Positions 5,367 through 6,364 of a stretch of 6,364 nt of DNA are shown here, piece by piece. Each line of letters opens with the position of its first letter. Position 1 is the stretch's first letter. Both the position numbers and the translations under genes were made by a program. Location of the stretch: NCBI GenBank assembly GCA_002451715.1, contig DKDD01000146.1, forward strand, positions 1-6,364, in the 5' to 3' direction. Under the pieces are notes generated by a model. It saw only the letters and a list, made by a program, of their open reading frames with translations, did no database searches and was not told the origin of the DNA. This stretch comes from Ruminococcaceae bacterium UBA6857. GTDB taxonomy: Bacteria > Bacillota > Clostridia > Oscillospirales > Acutalibacteraceae.

Positions 5367-5972
5367 ATGTTCTACAGCGTTACCGGAAAAGTTGTTTTTT
5401 CCGATTTGTACTCGGTTGCCGTCGAATGCGGCGGTGTTGCGTTCAAATGCCTGACTTCCGCGAATACGCTTCGCGATATTGATAAAAACAAAACAGTAAC
5501 TCTTTATACCCACCTCAATGTTCGTGAGGATGCACTTGACCTTTTCGGCTTTTCAACCGAATACGAACTTGAATGGTTCAAACTTCTTATTGGCGTAACC
5601 GGTGTAGGACCGAAAGCCGCTCTTGCAATCCTTTCTGAACAAACGCCGGAAAAACTTGCGCTTTGTATTTCCTCGGACGATGTTAAAGCAATCACAAAAG
5701 CTAACGGAGTGGGTCCGAAAATTGCACAAAGAGTAATTCTTGAACTTAAAGACAAAGCTAAAAGCGCCGTTTCTTCGCTTGGCGGCGATACTGACGTTGA
5801 AAGTGTTTCGGCTGTTGGCGAAATGCCGAACACAAGCGAAGCCGTTGCCGCGCTTACAATGCTCGGCTATAGCAAAACCGAAGCGTCGGTCGCAGTCAGC
5901 AAAATTGATTCGTCGCTTTCGGTTCAGGATATTATCAAACAGGCACTTAAAATTCTTTCAAAGAGGGTGTAA
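5367..5972 (+). CDS. ruvA: Holliday junction branch-migration protein RuvA
   Basis: RuvA is the tetrameric junction-binding subunit that loads the RuvB motor. The 201-residue length matches the family (E. coli 203). The N-terminal OB-fold domain starts MFYSVTGKVV and includes 'YTHLNVREDALDLFGF'. Two helix-hairpin-helix DNA-binding motifs follow, 'GVTGVGPKAA' (from residue 76) and 'NGVGPKIAQRVILELKDK' (from about 113). A flexible, Ser-rich linker leads to the C-terminal RuvB-contacting domain, with 'SEAVAALTMLGYSKTEA' and 'VQDIIKQALKIL'. ATG 5367 has AAAGGGGA 7 bases upstream; an in-frame TTG at 5361 is less likely. It lies 2 bases after ruvC and 3 before ruvB, so the three are one transcript. 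Confidence 0.97.
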   Translation: MFYSVTGKVVFSDLYSVAVECGGVAFKCLTSANTLRDIDKNKTVTLYTHLNVREDALDLFGFSTEYELEWFKLLIGVTGVGPKAALAILSEQTPEKLALCISSDDVKAITKANGVGPKIAQRVILELKDKAKSAVSSLGGDTDVESVSAVGEMPNTSEAVAALTMLGYSKTEASVAVSKIDSSLSVQDIIKQALKILSKRV

Positions 5973-5975
5973 TCA

Positions 5976-6364
5976 ATGCCGGATATGGAATTTGACGACA
6001 GATATATAACGGCGGAATACACGCCGCTTGATAATGATATTGAAGTTTCTCTTCGTCCTCGAACAATGGACGATTACATCGGTCAGGAAAAGGTTAAGGA
6101 AAACCTTGAAATTTATATTCAAGCCGCTCTTAAAAGAGGGGAAAGCCTTGACCACGTTCTTCTCTACGGCCCTCCGGGACTCGGAAAAACAACGCTCGCC
6201 GGAATTGTTGCGAACGAAATGGGTGTAAATCTTCGTGTAACTTCCGGCCCTGCAATTGAAAAACAGGGCGACCTTGCCGCGCTTCTTACCAATCTTTCGG
6301 AAGGTGACGTGCTTTTCATCGACGAAATTCATCGCCTTAACCGTAGCGTTGAAGAAGTGCTTTA
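5976..6364 (+). CDS. ruvB: Holliday junction helicase motor RuvB, 3' partial
   Basis: RuvB is the hexameric AAA+ ATPase that drives branch migration with RuvA. The first 129 residues are in the window and the frame is open to the edge. The start MPDMEFDDRYITAEY is followed by the RuvB signature 'EVSLRPRTMDDYIGQEKVKE' (residues 23-42). The Walker A is GPPGLGKT (65-72) and the Walker B with the DEIH box is DVLFIDEIHRLN (111-122). 'TSGPAIEKQGDLAALLTNL' between them is also typical. GAGGG at 5963-5967 serves as the ribosome site, 8 bases before the ATG, inside the end of ruvA. About 200 residues are missing, judged by the usual length of about 330-340. Confidence 0.97.
   Translation, partial: MPDMEFDDRYITAEYTPLDNDIEVSLRPRTMDDYIGQEKVKENLEIYIQAALKRGESLDHVLLYGPPGLGKTTLAGIVANEMGVNLRVTSGPAIEKQGDLAALLTNLSEGDVLFIDEIHRLNRSVEEVL

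Noticed and set aside
5973..6332. Minus-strand and alternate plus-strand frames over the right end
   Set aside because: The plus frame from 5976 encodes unmistakable RuvB with Walker A and B, so the others are shadows.
1..6364. CRISPR array or retron-like repeat structure
   Set aside because: No regularly spaced repeats or reverse-transcriptase frame. The only repeats are the IS ends and flanks, hairpins, and short promoter repeats.

Overview
The window looks like the chromosome of a low-to-moderate GC Clostridia-type Firmicute, possibly gut-associated. The support is strong AGGAGG-type Shine-Dalgarno sites, near-consensus sigma-A promoters, a tRNA-Leu with encoded CCA, and Clostridia-like protein sequences. 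No genus can be named from the sequence alone.

Left region (1-2184): three tightly packed plus-strand genes. They encode an HprK-like P-loop protein (5' end outside the window), a radical SAM/SPASM protein and a small PqqD-like protein. The operon closes with a hairpin terminator two bases after the last stop. A PqqD-type recognition protein beside a SPASM radical SAM enzyme is the signature of peptide (RiPP) modification, and the HprK-like protein could be a peptide kinase. No precursor peptide is visible, so it would have to lie upstream or elsewhere.

Middle region (2185-4745): a minus-strand tRNA-Leu(UAA) with its own promoter and terminator, convergent with the operon. Next comes a complete IS30-family insertion sequence with an intact DDE transposase and unusual ends. 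Its leader holds an inverted repeat that can bury the transposase start codon in read-through RNA but not in RNA from the element's own promoter. After it lies an AT-rich single-gene unit (promoter, CDS, terminator) for an unrecognised 327-residue protein with one EF-hand-like calcium loop.

Right region (4788-6364): the conserved ruvC-ruvA-ruvB Holliday-junction operon with its own promoter. ruvB runs off the right edge. The window is therefore core genome on the right with an accessory patch beside a tRNA gene in the middle. The most interesting parts are the putative RiPP operon, the fold-back control of the transposase, and the orphan EF-hand gene.
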